Shown: piece after piece, positions 11,701 to 23,450 of the stretch | Layout: each line of letters begins with the position of its first letter | Position numbering within the stretch: the first letter of the stretch is position 1 | Assembly: GCA_963920705.1 (NCBI GenBank) | Contig: CAWUCO010000268.1 | Location: 620,001 to 684,000, forward strand | Reading direction: 5' to 3' | Length of the DNA: 64,000 nt | Source of the DNA: Odiellus spinosus | Taxonomy: Eukaryota > Arthropoda > Arachnida > Opiliones > Phalangiidae | Translations under genes and position numbers: made by a program | Notes under the pieces: model-generated | Told to the model about the DNA's origin: nothing | Seen by the model: the letters and a program-made list of their open reading frames with translations, nothing else | Databases searched by the model: none

Positions 11701-11840
11701 TCGCTTTTTGATATTCGATGTTTTTTGAATTGGCTATATTTTCCATGTTTTTCAACGGATTTTCCAAAACTATTGTTTTTTAGATAGACCAAAATTTGGT
11801 CTTTCGAGTGGTCTTAATTTTGTCTAAATCGCTTAAAAAT
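8781..11840 (+). repeat. Two adjacent copies of a four-unit block (1,529 bp)
   Basis: About 8,781-10,310 and 10,311-11,840 carry the same private marks in order: agacattcgaaatagc (8,892 and 10,421), ccatgttttcaacgg with a lost T, gaaaaaccaaag with a 3-base loss (about 9,262 and 10,791), caagagacc with aaatttgctt and cagatatacc (about 9,742 and 11,271), then ctattg plus caaaatttgg (about 10,241 and 11,770). The 1,529-bp offset is four units minus three bases and matches the short units inside. Parts of the block reappear near 20.7-23.4 kb and 26.8-29.4 kb. Confidence 0.85.
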
Positions 11841-13790
11841 CAAAAGTTTTGTGTCCATTTGAATCCAATAATCTTGGATTTTTAAGCGTTTTTGCTTAAT
11901 TTTAACCAATTTTATATTTGTCACTATTTTGCAATTTAGACAAAACCAAAGTCATTCGAAAGAGCAATAAATGGACAGTCTAAATAATAAGAGTTTTCAA
12001 AAATCCGTTGAAAAACGAGAAAAATATGGCCAATTCAAGAAATCATACAATATCAAAATAGTCAAATTTCAGATTTTAAATATTCGCTTTTTGATATTAG
12101 ATGTTTTTTGAATTGGCCATATTTTCCATGTTTTTCAACGGATTTTCCAAAACTCTTGTTTTTTAGATAGACCAATATTTGCTCTTTCGAGTGGTCTTCA
12201 TTTTGTCTAAATCGCTTAAAAATCAAAAGTTTTGTGTCCATTTGAATCCAATAATCTTGGATTTTTAAGTGTTTTTGCTTAATTTTAAACAATTTTATAT
12301 TTGTCACAATTTTGCAATTTAGACAAAACCAAAGTCATTCGAAAGAACAATTAATGGACAGTCTAAATAATAAGAGTTTTCAAAAATCCGTTGAAAAACA
12401 AGAAAAATATGGCCAATTCAAGAAACCATACAATATCAAAATAGTCAAATTTCTGATTTTAAAAATTCGCTTTTTGATATTAGATGTTTTTTGAATTGGC
12501 TATATTTTCCATGTTTTTCAACGGATTTTCCAAAACTCTTGTTTTTTAGATAGACCAATATTTGTTCTTTCGAGTGGTCTTAATTTTGTCTAAATCGCTT
12601 AAAATTCAAAAGTTTTGTGTCCATTTGAATCCAATAATCTTGGATTTTTAAGTGTTTTTGCTTAATTTTAACCAATTTTATATTTGTCACAATTTTGCAA
12701 TTTAGACAAAACCAAAGTCATTCGAAAGAGCAATTAATGGACAGTCTAAATAATAAGAGTTTTCAAAAATCCGTTGAAAAACAAGAAAAATATGGCCAAT
12801 TCAAGAAATCATACAATATCAAAATAGTCAAATTTCAGATTTTAAAAATTCGCTTTTTGATATTAGATGTTTTTTGAATTGGCTATATTTTCCATGTTTT
12901 TCAACGGATTTTCCAAAACTCTTGTTTTTTAGATAGACAAATATTTGCTCTTTCGAGTGGTCTTAATTTTGTCTAAATCGCTTAAAATTCAAAAGTTTTG
13001 TGTCCATTTGAATCCAATAATCTTGGATTTTTAAGCGTTTTTGCTTAATTTTAACCAATTTTATATTTGTCACGTTTTGGCAATTTAGACAAAACCAAAG
13101 TCATTTGAAAGAGCAATTAATGGACAGTCTAAATAATAAGAGTTTTCAAAAATCCGTTGAAAAACAAGAAAAATATGACCAATTCAAGAAATCATACAAT
13201 ATCAAAATAGTCAAATTTCAGATTTTAAAAATTCGCTTTTTGATATTAGATGTTTTTTGAATTGGCTATATTTTCCATGTTTTTCAACGGATTTTCCAAA
13301 ACTCTTGTTTTTTAGATAGACAAATATTTGCTCTTTCGAGTGGTCTTAATTTTGTCTAAATCGCTTAAAATTCAAAAGTTTTGTGTCCATTTGAATCCAA
13401 TAATCTTGGATTTTTAAGCGTTTTTGCTTAATTTTAACCAATTTTATATTTGTCACGTTTTGGCAATTTAGACAAAACCAAAGTCATTCGAAAGAGTAAT
13501 TAATGGACAGTCTAAATAATAAGAGTTTTCAAAAATCCGTTGAAAAACAAGAAAAATATGACCAATTAAAAAAACCATACAATATGAAAATAGTCAAATT
13601 TCTGATTTTAAAAATTCGCTTTTTGATATTAGATGTTTTTTGAATTGGCTATATTTTCCATGTTTTTCAACGGATTTTCCAAAACTCTTGTTTTTTAGAT
13701 AGACCAATATTTGCTCTTTCGAGTGGTCTTAATTTTGTCTAAATCGCTTAAAAATCAAAAGTTTTGTGTCCATTTGAATCCAATAATCTT
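11841..13790 (+). repeat. Mixed A/G-linker units with 81-codon minus-strand frame
   Basis: Markers include cactattttgcaa (about 11,921), gagcaataaatgg, gtcttcatttt (about 12,193) and ttaaacaatttt. The last two recur together 11,487 bp to the right (about 23,680), exactly 30 units away, and the same 81-codon minus-strand frame (12,062-12,307) appears there with one residue changed. From about 13,170 units switch to tatgacc in the 5' arm of IR1. Confidence 0.75.
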
Positions 13791-16700
13791 GGATGTTTAA
13801 GTGTTTTTGCTTAATTTTAACCAATTTTATATTTGTCATAATTTTGCAATTTAGACAAAACCAAAGTCATTCGAAAGAGCAATTAATGAAAAGTCTAAAT
13901 AATAAGAGTTTTCAAAAATCCGTTGAAAAACAAGAAAAATATGGCCAATTCAAGAAACCATACAATATCAAAATAGTCAAATTTCTGATTTTAAAAATTC
14001 GCTTTTTGATATTAGATGTTTTTTGAATTGGCTATATTTTCCATGTTTTTCAACGGATTTTCCAAAACTCTTGTTTTTTAGATAGACCAATATTTGCTCT
14101 TTCGAGTGGTCTTAATTTTGTCTAAATCGCTTAAAATTCAAAAGTTTTGTGTCCATTTGAATCCAATAATCTTGGATTTTTAAGCGTTTTTGCTTAATTT
14201 TAACCAATTTTATATTTGTCACGTTTTGGCAATTTATACAAAACCAAAGTCATTCGAAAGAGCAATTAATGGACAGTCTAAATAATAAGAGTTTTCAAAA
14301 ATCCGTTGAAAAACAAGAAAAATATGACCAATTCAAGAAATCATACAATATCAAAATAGTCAAATTTCAGATATTAAAAATTCGCTTTTTGATATTAGAT
14401 GTTTTTTGAATTGGCCATATTTTCCATGTTTTTCAACGGATTTTCCAAAACTCTTGTTTTTTAGATAGACCAATATTTGCTCTTTCGAGTGGTCTTAATT
14501 TTGTCTAAATCGCTTAAAATTCAAAAGTTTTGTGTCCATTTGAATCCAATAATCTTGGATTTTTAAGCGTTTTTGCTTAATTTTAACCAATTTTATATTT
14601 GTCACGTTTTGGCAATTTATACAAAACCAAAGTCATTCGAAAGAGCAATTAATGGACAGTCTAAATAATAAGAGTTTTCAAAAATCTGTTGAAAAACAAG
14701 AAAAATATGACCAATTCAAGAAATCATACAATATAAAAATAGTCAAATTTCAGATTTTAAAAATTCGCTTTTTGATATTAGATGTTTTTTGAATTGGCCA
14801 TATTTTCCATGTTTTTCAACGGATTTTCCAAAACTCTTGTTTTTTAGATAGACAAATATTTGCTCTTTCGAGTGGTCTTAATTTTGTCTAAATCGCTTAA
14901 AATTCAAAAGTTTTGTGTCCATTTGAATCCAATAATCTTGGATTTTTAAGCGTTTTTGCTTAATTTTAACCAATTTTATATTTGTCACGTTTTGGCAATT
15001 TATACAAAACCAAAGTGATTCGAAAGAGCAATTAATGGACAGTCTAAATAATAAGAGTTTTCAAAAATCCGTTGAAAAACAAGAAAAATATGACCAATTC
15101 AAGAAATCATACAATATCAAAATAGTCAAATTTCAGATATTAAAAATTCGCTTTTTGATATTAGATGTTTTTTGAATTGGCCATATTTTCCATGTTTTTC
15201 AACGGATTTTCCAAAACTCTTGTTTTTTAGATAGACCAATATTTGCTCTTTCGAGTGGTCTTAATTTTGTCTAAATCGCTTAAAATTCAAAAGTTTTGTG
15301 TCCATTTGAATCCAATAATCTTGGATGTTTAAGTGTTTTTGCTTAATTTTAACCAATTTTATATTTGTCATAATTTTGCAATTTAGACAAAACCAAAGTC
15401 ATTCGAAAGAGCAATTAATGAAAAGTCTAAATAATAAGAGTTTTCAAAAATCCGTTGAAAAACAAGAAAAATATGGCCAATTCAAGAAACCATACAATAT
15501 CAAAATAGTCAAATTTCTGATTTTAAAAATTCGCTTTTTGATATTAGATGTTTTTTGAATTGGCTATATTTTCCATGTTTTTCAACGGATTTTCCAAAAC
15601 TCTTGTTTTTTAGATAGACCAATATTTGCTCTTTCGAGTGGTCTTAATTTTGTCTAAATCGCTTAAAATTCAAAAGTTTTGTGTCCATTTGAATCCAATA
15701 ATCTTGGATTTTTAAGCGTTTTTGCTTAATTTTAACCAATTTTATATTTGTCACGTTTTGGCAATTTATACAAAACCAAAGTCATTCGAAAGAGCAATTA
15801 ATGGACAGTCTAAATAATAAGAGTTTTCAAAAATCCGTTGAAAAACAAGAAAAATATGACCAATTCAAGAAATCATACAATATCAAAATAGTCAAATTTC
15901 AGATATTAAAAATTCGCTTTTTGATATTAGATGTTTTTTGAATTGGCCATATTTTCCATGTTTTTCAACGGATTTTCCAAAACTCTTGTTTTTTAGATAG
16001 ACCAATATTTGCTCTTTCGAGTGGTCTTAATTTTGTCTAAATCGCTTAAAATTCAAAAGTTTTGTGTCCATTTGAATCCAATAATCTTGGATTTTTTAGC
16101 GTTTTTGCTTAATTTTAACCAATTTTATATTTGTCACGTTTTGGCAATTTATACAAAACCAAAGTCATTCGAAAGAGCAATTAATGGACAGTCTAAATAA
16201 TAAGAGTTTTCAAAAATCTGTTGAAAAACAAGAAAAATATGACCAATTCAAGAAATCATACAATATAAAAATAGTCAAATTTCAGATTTTAAAAATTCGC
16301 TTTTTGATATTAGATGTTTTTTGAATTGGCCATATTTTCCATGTTTTTCAACGGATTTTCCAAAACTCTTGTTTTTTAGATAGACAAATATTTGCTCTTT
16401 CGAGTGGTCTTAATTTTGTCTAAATCGCTTAAAATTCAAAAGTTTTGTGTCCATTTGAATCCAATAATCTTGGATTTTTAAGCGTTTTTGCTTAATTTTA
16501 ACCAATTTTATATTTGTCACGTTTTGGCAATTTATACAAAACCAAAGTGATTCGAAAGAGCAATTAATGGACAGTCTAAATAATAAGAGTTTTCAAAAAT
16601 CCGTTGAAAAACAAGAAAAATATGACCAATTCAAGAAATCATACAATATCAAAATAGTCAAATTTCAGATATTAAAAATTCGCTTTTTGATATTAGATGT

Positions 16701-18400
16701 TTTTTGAATTGGCCATATTTTCCATGTTTTTCAACGGATTTTCCAAAACTCTTGTTTTTTAGATAGACCAATATTTGCTCTTTCGAGTGGTCTTAATTTT
16801 GTCTAAATCGCTTAAAATTCAAAAGTTTTGTGTCCATTTGAATCCAATAATCTTGGATTTTTAAGCGTTTTTGCTTAATTTTAACCAATTTTATATTTGT
16901 CACGTTTTGGCAATTTATACAAAACCAAAGTCATTCGAAAGAGCAATTAATGGACAGTCTAAATAATAAGAGTTTTCAAAAATCTGTTGAAAAACAAGAA
17001 AAATATGACCAATTAAAAAAACCATACAATATGAAAATAGTCAAATTTCTGATTTTAAAAATTCGCTTTTTGATATTAGATGTTTTTTGAATTGGCTATA
17101 TTTTCCATGTTTTTCAACGGATTTTCCAAAACTCTTGTTTTTTAGATAGACCAATATTTGCTCTTTCGAGTGGTCTTAATTTTGTCTAAATCGCTTAAAA
17201 ATCAAAAGTTTTGTGTCCATTTGAATCCAATAATCTTGGATGTTTAAGTGTTTTTGCTTAATTTTAACCAATTTTATATTTGTCATAATTTTGCAATTTA
17301 GACAAAACCAAAGTCATTCGAAAGAGCAATTAATGAAAAGTCTAAATAATAAGAGTTTTCAAAAATCCGTTGAAAAACAAGAAAAATATGGCCAATTCAA
17401 GAAACCATACAATATCAAAATAGTCAAATTTCTGATTTTAAAAATTCGCTTTTTGATATTAGATGTTTTTTGAATTGGCTATATTTTCCATGTTTTTCAA
17501 CGGATTTTCCAAAACTCTTGTTTTTTAGATAGACCAATATTTGCTCTTTCGAGTGGTCTTAATTTTGTCTAAATCGCTTAAAATTCAAAAGTTTTGTGTC
17601 CATTTGAATCCAATAATCTTGGATTTTTAAGCGTTTTTGCTTAATTTTAACCAATTTTATATTTGTCACGTTTTGGCAATTTATACAAAACCAAAGTCAT
17701 TCGAAAGAGCAATTAATGGACAGTCTAAATAATAAGAGTTTTCAAAAATCCGTTGAAAAACAAGAAAAATATGACCAATTCAAGAAATCATACAATATCA
17801 AAATAGTCAAATTTCAGATATTAAAAATTCGCTTTTTGATATTAGATGTTTTTTGAATTGGCCATATTTTCCATGTTTTTCAACGGATTTTCCAAAACTC
17901 TTGTTTTTTAGATAGACCAATATTTGCTCTTTCGAGTGGTCTTAATTTTGTCTAAATCGCTTAAAATTCAAAAGTTTTGTGTCCATTTGAATCCAATAAT
18001 CTTGGATTTTTAAGCGTTTTTGCTTAATTTTAACCAATTTTATATTTGTCACGTTTTGGCAATTTATACAAAACCAAAGTCATTCGAAAGAGCAATTAAT
18101 GGACAGTCTAAATAATAAGAGTTTTCAAAAATCTGTTGAAAAACAAGAAAAATATGACCAATTCAAGAAATCATACAATATAAAAATAGTCAAATTTCAG
18201 ATTTTAAAAATTCGCTTTTTGATATTAGATGTTTTTTGAATTGGCCATATTTTCCATGTTTTTCAACGGATTTTCCAAAACTCTTGTTTTTTAGATAGAA
18301 CAATATTTGCTCTTTCGAGTGGTCTTAATTTTGTCTAAATCGCTTAAAAATCAAAAGTTTTGTGTCCATTTGAATCCAATAATCTTGGATTTTTAAGCGT
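13791..18400 (+). repeat. tatgacc / tttatac units with four- and five-unit periodicity
   Basis: Most units carry tatgacc for tatggcc and, from about 14,230, tttatacaaaacc for tttagacaaaacc. A rare unit with ggatgtttaagtg, gtcataatttt and atgaaaagtc recurs at about 13,793, 15,325 and 17,240, spacings 1,532 and 1,915 bp (four and five units). gtgattcg recurs at about 15,015 and 16,546 (1,531 bp). The block is therefore built from repeated four-unit segments with one inserted unit, and parts of it return at 31.4-35.9 kb. Confidence 0.78.
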
Positions 18401-20690
18401 TTTTGCTTTATTTTAACCAATTTTAAATTTGTCACAATTTTGCAATTTAGACAAAACCAAAGTCATTCGAAAGAGCAATTAATGGACAGTCTAAATAATA
18501 AGAGTTTTCAAAAATCCGTTGAAAAACAAGAAAAATATGGCCAATTCAAGAAACCATACAATATCAAAATAGTCAAATTTCAGATTTTAAAAATTCGCTT
18601 TTTGATATTAGATGTTTTTTGAATTGGCTATATTTTCCATGTTTTTCAACGGATTTTCCAAAACTCTTGTTTTTTAGATAGACCAATATTTGCTCTTTCG
18701 AGTGGTCTTAATTTTGTCTAAATCGCTTAAAATTCAAAAGTTTTGTGTCCATTTGAATCCAATAATCTTGGATTTTTAAGCGTTTTTGCTTAATTTTAAC
18801 CAATTTTATATTTGTCACAATTTTGCAATTTAGACAAAACCAAAGTCATTCGAAAGAGCAATTAATGGACAGTCTAAATAATAAGAGTTTTCAAAAATCC
18901 ATTGAAAAACAAGAAAAATATGGCCAATTCAAGAAACCATACAATATCAAAATAGTCAAATTTCTGATTTTAAAAATTCGCTTTTTGATATTAGATGTTT
19001 TTTGAATTGGCCATATTTTCCATGTTTTTCAACGGATTTTCCAAAACTCTTGTTTTTTAGATAGACCAATATTTGCTCTTTCGAGTGGTCTTAATTTTGT
19101 CTAAATCGCTTAAAAATCAAAAGTTTTGTGTCCATTTGAATCCAATAATCTTGGATTTTTAAGCGTTTTTGCTTAATTTTAACCAATTTTATATTTGTCA
19201 CGTTTTGGCAATTTATACAAAACCAAAGTCATTCGAAAGAGCAATTAATGGACAGTCTAAATAAGAAGAGTTTTCAAAAATCTGTTGAAAAACAAGAAAA
19301 ATATGACCAATTCAAGAAATCATACAATATCAAAATAGTCAAATTTCAGATTTTAAAAATTCGCTTTTTGATATTAGATGTTTTTTGAATTGGCCATATT
19401 TTCCATGTTTTTCAACGGATTTTCCAAAACTCTTGTTTTTTAGATAGACCAATATTTGCTCTTTCGAGTGGTCTTAATTTTGTCTAAATCGCTTAAAAAT
19501 CAAAAGTTTTGTGTCCATTTGAATCCAATAATCTTGGATTTTTAAGCGTTTTTGCTTGATTTTAACCAATTTTAAATTTGTCACAATTTTGCAATTTAGA
19601 CAAAACCAAATTCATTCGAAAGAGCAATTAATGGACAGTCTAAATAATAAGAGTTTTCAAAAATCCGTTGAAAAACAAGAAAAATATGGCCAATTCAAGA
19701 AACCATACAATATCAAAATAGTCAAATTTCAGATTTTAAAAATTCGCTTTTTGATATTCGATGTTTTTTGAATTGTCCATATTTTCCATGTTTTTCAACG
19801 GATTTTCCAAAACTCTTGTTTTTTAGATAGACCAATATTTGCTCTTTCGAGTGGTCTTAATTTTGTCTAAATCGCTTAAAAATCAAATGTTTTGTGTCCA
19901 TTTAAATCCAATAATCTTGGATTTTTAAGTGTTTTTGCTTAATTTTAACCAATTTTATATTTGTCACAATTTTGCAATTTAGACAAAACCAAAGTCATTC
20001 GAAAGAGCAATTAATGGACAGTCTAAATAATAAGAGTTTTCAAAAATCCGTTGAAAAACAAGAAAAATATGGCCAATTCAAGAAACCATACAATATCAAA
20101 ATAGTCAAATTTCTGATTTTAAAAATTCGCTTTTTGATATTAGATGTTTTTTGAATTGGCTATATTTTCCATGTTTTTCAACGGATTTTCCAAAACTCTT
20201 GTTTTTTAGATAGACCAATATTTGCTCTTTCGAGTGGTCTTAATTTTGTCTAAATCGCTTAAAATTCAAAAGTTTTGTGTCCATTTGAATCCAATAATCT
20301 TGGATTTTTAAGCGTTTTTGCTTAATTTTAACCAATTTTATATTTGTCACAATTTTGCAATTTAGACAAAACCAAAGTCATTCGAAAGAGCAATTAATGG
20401 ACAGTCTAAATAATAAGAGTTTTCAAAAATCCATTGAAAAACAAGAAAAATATGGCCAATTCAAGAAACCATACAATATCAAAATAGTCAAATTTCAGAT
20501 TTTAAAAATTCGCTTTTTGATATTCGATGTTTTTTGAATTGTCCATATTTTCCATGTTTTTCAACGGATTTTCCAAAACTCTTAATTTTCAGATAGACCA
20601 ATATTTGCTCTTTCGAGTGGTCTTAATTTTGTCTAAATCGCTTAAAAATCAAAAGTTTTGTGTCCATTTGAATCCAATAATCTTGGATTT
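18290..20690 (+). repeat. A-linker block duplicated about 17.61 kb to the right
   Basis: Units here carry gatagaacaat (about 18,294), gctttatttt with ttaaatttgtcac, tccattg (18,898), ataagaagag (19,261), cttgatttt (about 19,555) and gtccatttaaatcc (about 19,898). The same series stands at 35.9-38.0 kb with offset 17,610-17,611 bp (46 units). Marks stop agreeing at about 20.4/38.0 kb, so the shared block is about 2 kb. Confidence 0.78.
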
Positions 20691-23450
20691 TTAAACGTTT
20701 TTGCTTAATTTTAACCAATTTTATATTTGTCACGTTTTGCAATTTAGACAAAACCAAAGTCATTCGAAAGAGCAACTAATGGACAGTCTAAATAATAAGA
20801 GTTTTCAAAAATCCGTTGAAAAACAAGAAAAATATGGCCAATTCAAGAAATCATACAATATCAAAATAGTCAAATTTCAGATTTTAAAAATTCGCTTTTT
20901 GTTATTAGATGTTTTTTGAATTGGCTATATTTTCCATGTTTTTCAACGGATTTTCCAAACTTCTTGTTTTTTAGATAGACCAATATTTGCTCTTTCGAGT
21001 GGTCTTAATTTTGTCTAAATCGCTTAAAATTCAAAAGTTTTGTGTCCATTTGAATCCAATAATCTTGGATTTTTAAGCGTTTTTGCTTAATTTTAACCAA
21101 TTTTATATTTGTCACGTTTTGGCAATTTAGACAAAACCAAAGTCATTCGAAAGAGCAATTAATGTACAGTCTAAATAAAAAGAGTTTTCAAAAATCCGTT
21201 GAAAAACAAGAAAAATATGGCCAATTCAAGAGACCATACAATATCAAAATAGTCAAATTTCAGATTTTAAAAATTTGCTTTTTGATATTCGATGTTTTTT
21301 GAATTGTCCATATTTTCCATGTTTTTCAACGGATTTTCCAAAACTCTTAATTTTCAGATATACCAATATTTGCTCTTTCGAGTGGTCTTAATTTTGTCTA
21401 AATCGCTTAAAAATCAAAAGTTTTGTGTCCATTTGAATCCAATAATCTTGGATTTTTAAGCGTTTTTGCTTAATTTTAACCAATTTTATATTTGTCACGT
21501 TTTGGCAATTTAGACAAAACCAAAGTCATTCGAAAGAGCAATTAATGGACAGTCTAAATAATAAGAGTTTTCAAAAATCCGTTGAAAAACAAGAAAAATA
21601 TGGCCAATTCAAGAAACCATACAATATCAAAATAGTCAAATTTCAGATTTTAAAAATTCGCTTTTTGATATTCGATGTTTTTTGAATTGTCCATATTTTC
21701 CATGTTTTTCAACGAATTTTCCAAAACTCTTAATTTTCAGATAGACCAATATTTGCTCTTTCGAGTGGTCTTAATTCTGTCTAAATCGCTTAAAAATCAA
21801 AAGTTTTGTGTCCATTTGAATCCAATAATCTTGGATTTTTAAGCGTTTTTGCTTAATTTTAACCAATTTTATATTTGTCACGTTTTGCAATTTAGACAAA
21901 ACCAAAGTCATTCGAAAGAGCAATTAATGGACAGTCTAAATAATAAGAGTTTTCAAAAATCCGTTGAAAAACAAGAAAAATTTGGCCAATTCAAGAAATC
22001 ATACAATATCAAAATAGTCAAATTTCAGATTTTAAAAATTCGCTTTTTGATATTAGATGTTTTTTGAATTGGCTATATTTTCCATGTTTTTCAACGGATT
22101 TTCCAAAACTATTGTTTTTTAGATAGACCAAAATTTGGTCTTTCGAGTGGTCTTAATTTTGTCTAAATCGCTTAAAAATCAAAAGTTTTGTGTCCATTTG
22201 AATCCAATAATCTTGGATTTTTAAGCGTTTTTGCTTAATTTTAACCAATTTTATATTTGTCACTATTTTGCAATTTAGACAAAACCAAAGTCATTCGAAA
22301 GAGCAATAAATGGACAGTCTAAATAATAAGAGTTTTCAAAAATCCGTTGAAAAACGAAAAAAATATGGCCAATTCAAGAAATCATACAATATCAAAATAG
22401 TCAAATTTCAGATTTTAAAAATTCGCTTTTTGATATTAGATGTTTTTTGAATTGGCTATATTTTCCATGTTTTTCAACGGATTTTCCAAAACTCTTGTTT
22501 TTTAGATAGACCAATATTTGCTCTTTCGAGTGGTCTTAATTTTGTCTAAATCGCTTAAAATTCAAAAGTTTTGTGTCCATTTGAATCCAATAATCTTGGA
22601 TTTTTAAGCGTTTTTGCTTAATTTTAACCAATTTTATATTTGTCACGTTTTGGCAATTTAGACAAAACCAAAGTCATTCGAAAGAGCAATTAATGGACAG
22701 TCTAAATAATAAGAGTTTTCAAAAATCCGTTGAAAAACAAGAAAAATATGGCCAATTCAAGAGACCATACAATATCAAAATAGTCAAATTTCAGATTTTA
22801 AAAATTTGCTTTTTGATATTCGATGTTTTTTGAATTGTCCATATTTTCCATGTTTTTCAACGGATTTTCCAAAACTCTTAATTTTCAGATATACCAATAT
22901 TTGCTCTTTCGAGTGGTCTTAATTTTGTCTAAATCGCTTAAAAATCAAAAGTTTTGTGTCCATTTGAATCCAATAATCTTGGATTTTTAAGCGTTTTTGC
23001 TTAATTTTAACCAATTTTATATTTGTCACGTTTTGGCAATTTAGACAAAACCAAAGTCATTCGAAAGAGCAATTAATGGACAGTCTAAATAATAAGAGTT
23101 TTCAAAAATCCGTTGAAAAACAAGAAAAATATGGCCAATTCAAGAAACCATACAATATCAAAATAGTCAAATTTCAGATTTTAAAAATTCGCTTTTTGAT
23201 ATTCGATGTTTTTTGAATTGTCCATATTTTCCATGTTTTTCAACGGATTTTCCAAAACTCTTAATTTTCAGATAGACCAATATTTGCTCTTTCGAGTGGT
23301 CTTAATTCTGTCTAAATCGCTTAAAAATCAAAAGTTTTGTGTCCATTTGAATCCAATAATCTTGGATTTTTAAGCGTTTTTGCTTAATTCTAACCAATTT
23401 TATATTTGTCACGTTTTGCAATTTAGACAAAACCAAAGTCATTCGAAAGA
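20691..23450 (+). repeat. Return of the 8.8-11.8 kb unit types
   Basis: caagagacc plus aaatttgctt plus cagatatacc occurs at about 21,230 and 22,760 (four units apart), gttattagatg at about 20,899, and ctattg with caaaatttgg at about 22,110. cactattttgcaa at about 22,261 lies 27 units from its partner at about 11,921. One unit begins atgtacagtc (21,163). The block is a mosaic: order is similar to 8.8-11.8 kb but not identical. Confidence 0.72.

Noticed and set aside
12062-12307. 81-codon minus-strand open frame, repeated at 23,549-23,794
   Set aside because: It exists because IR1 makes the minus strand resemble the plus strand; only two units keep it open and it has no independent support.
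16009-16200. 63-codon frame in a different register of one unit
   Set aside because: It is opened by a base change in one unit (ggattttttagcg near 16,090) and is absent from sister units; chance frame in AT-rich repeat.
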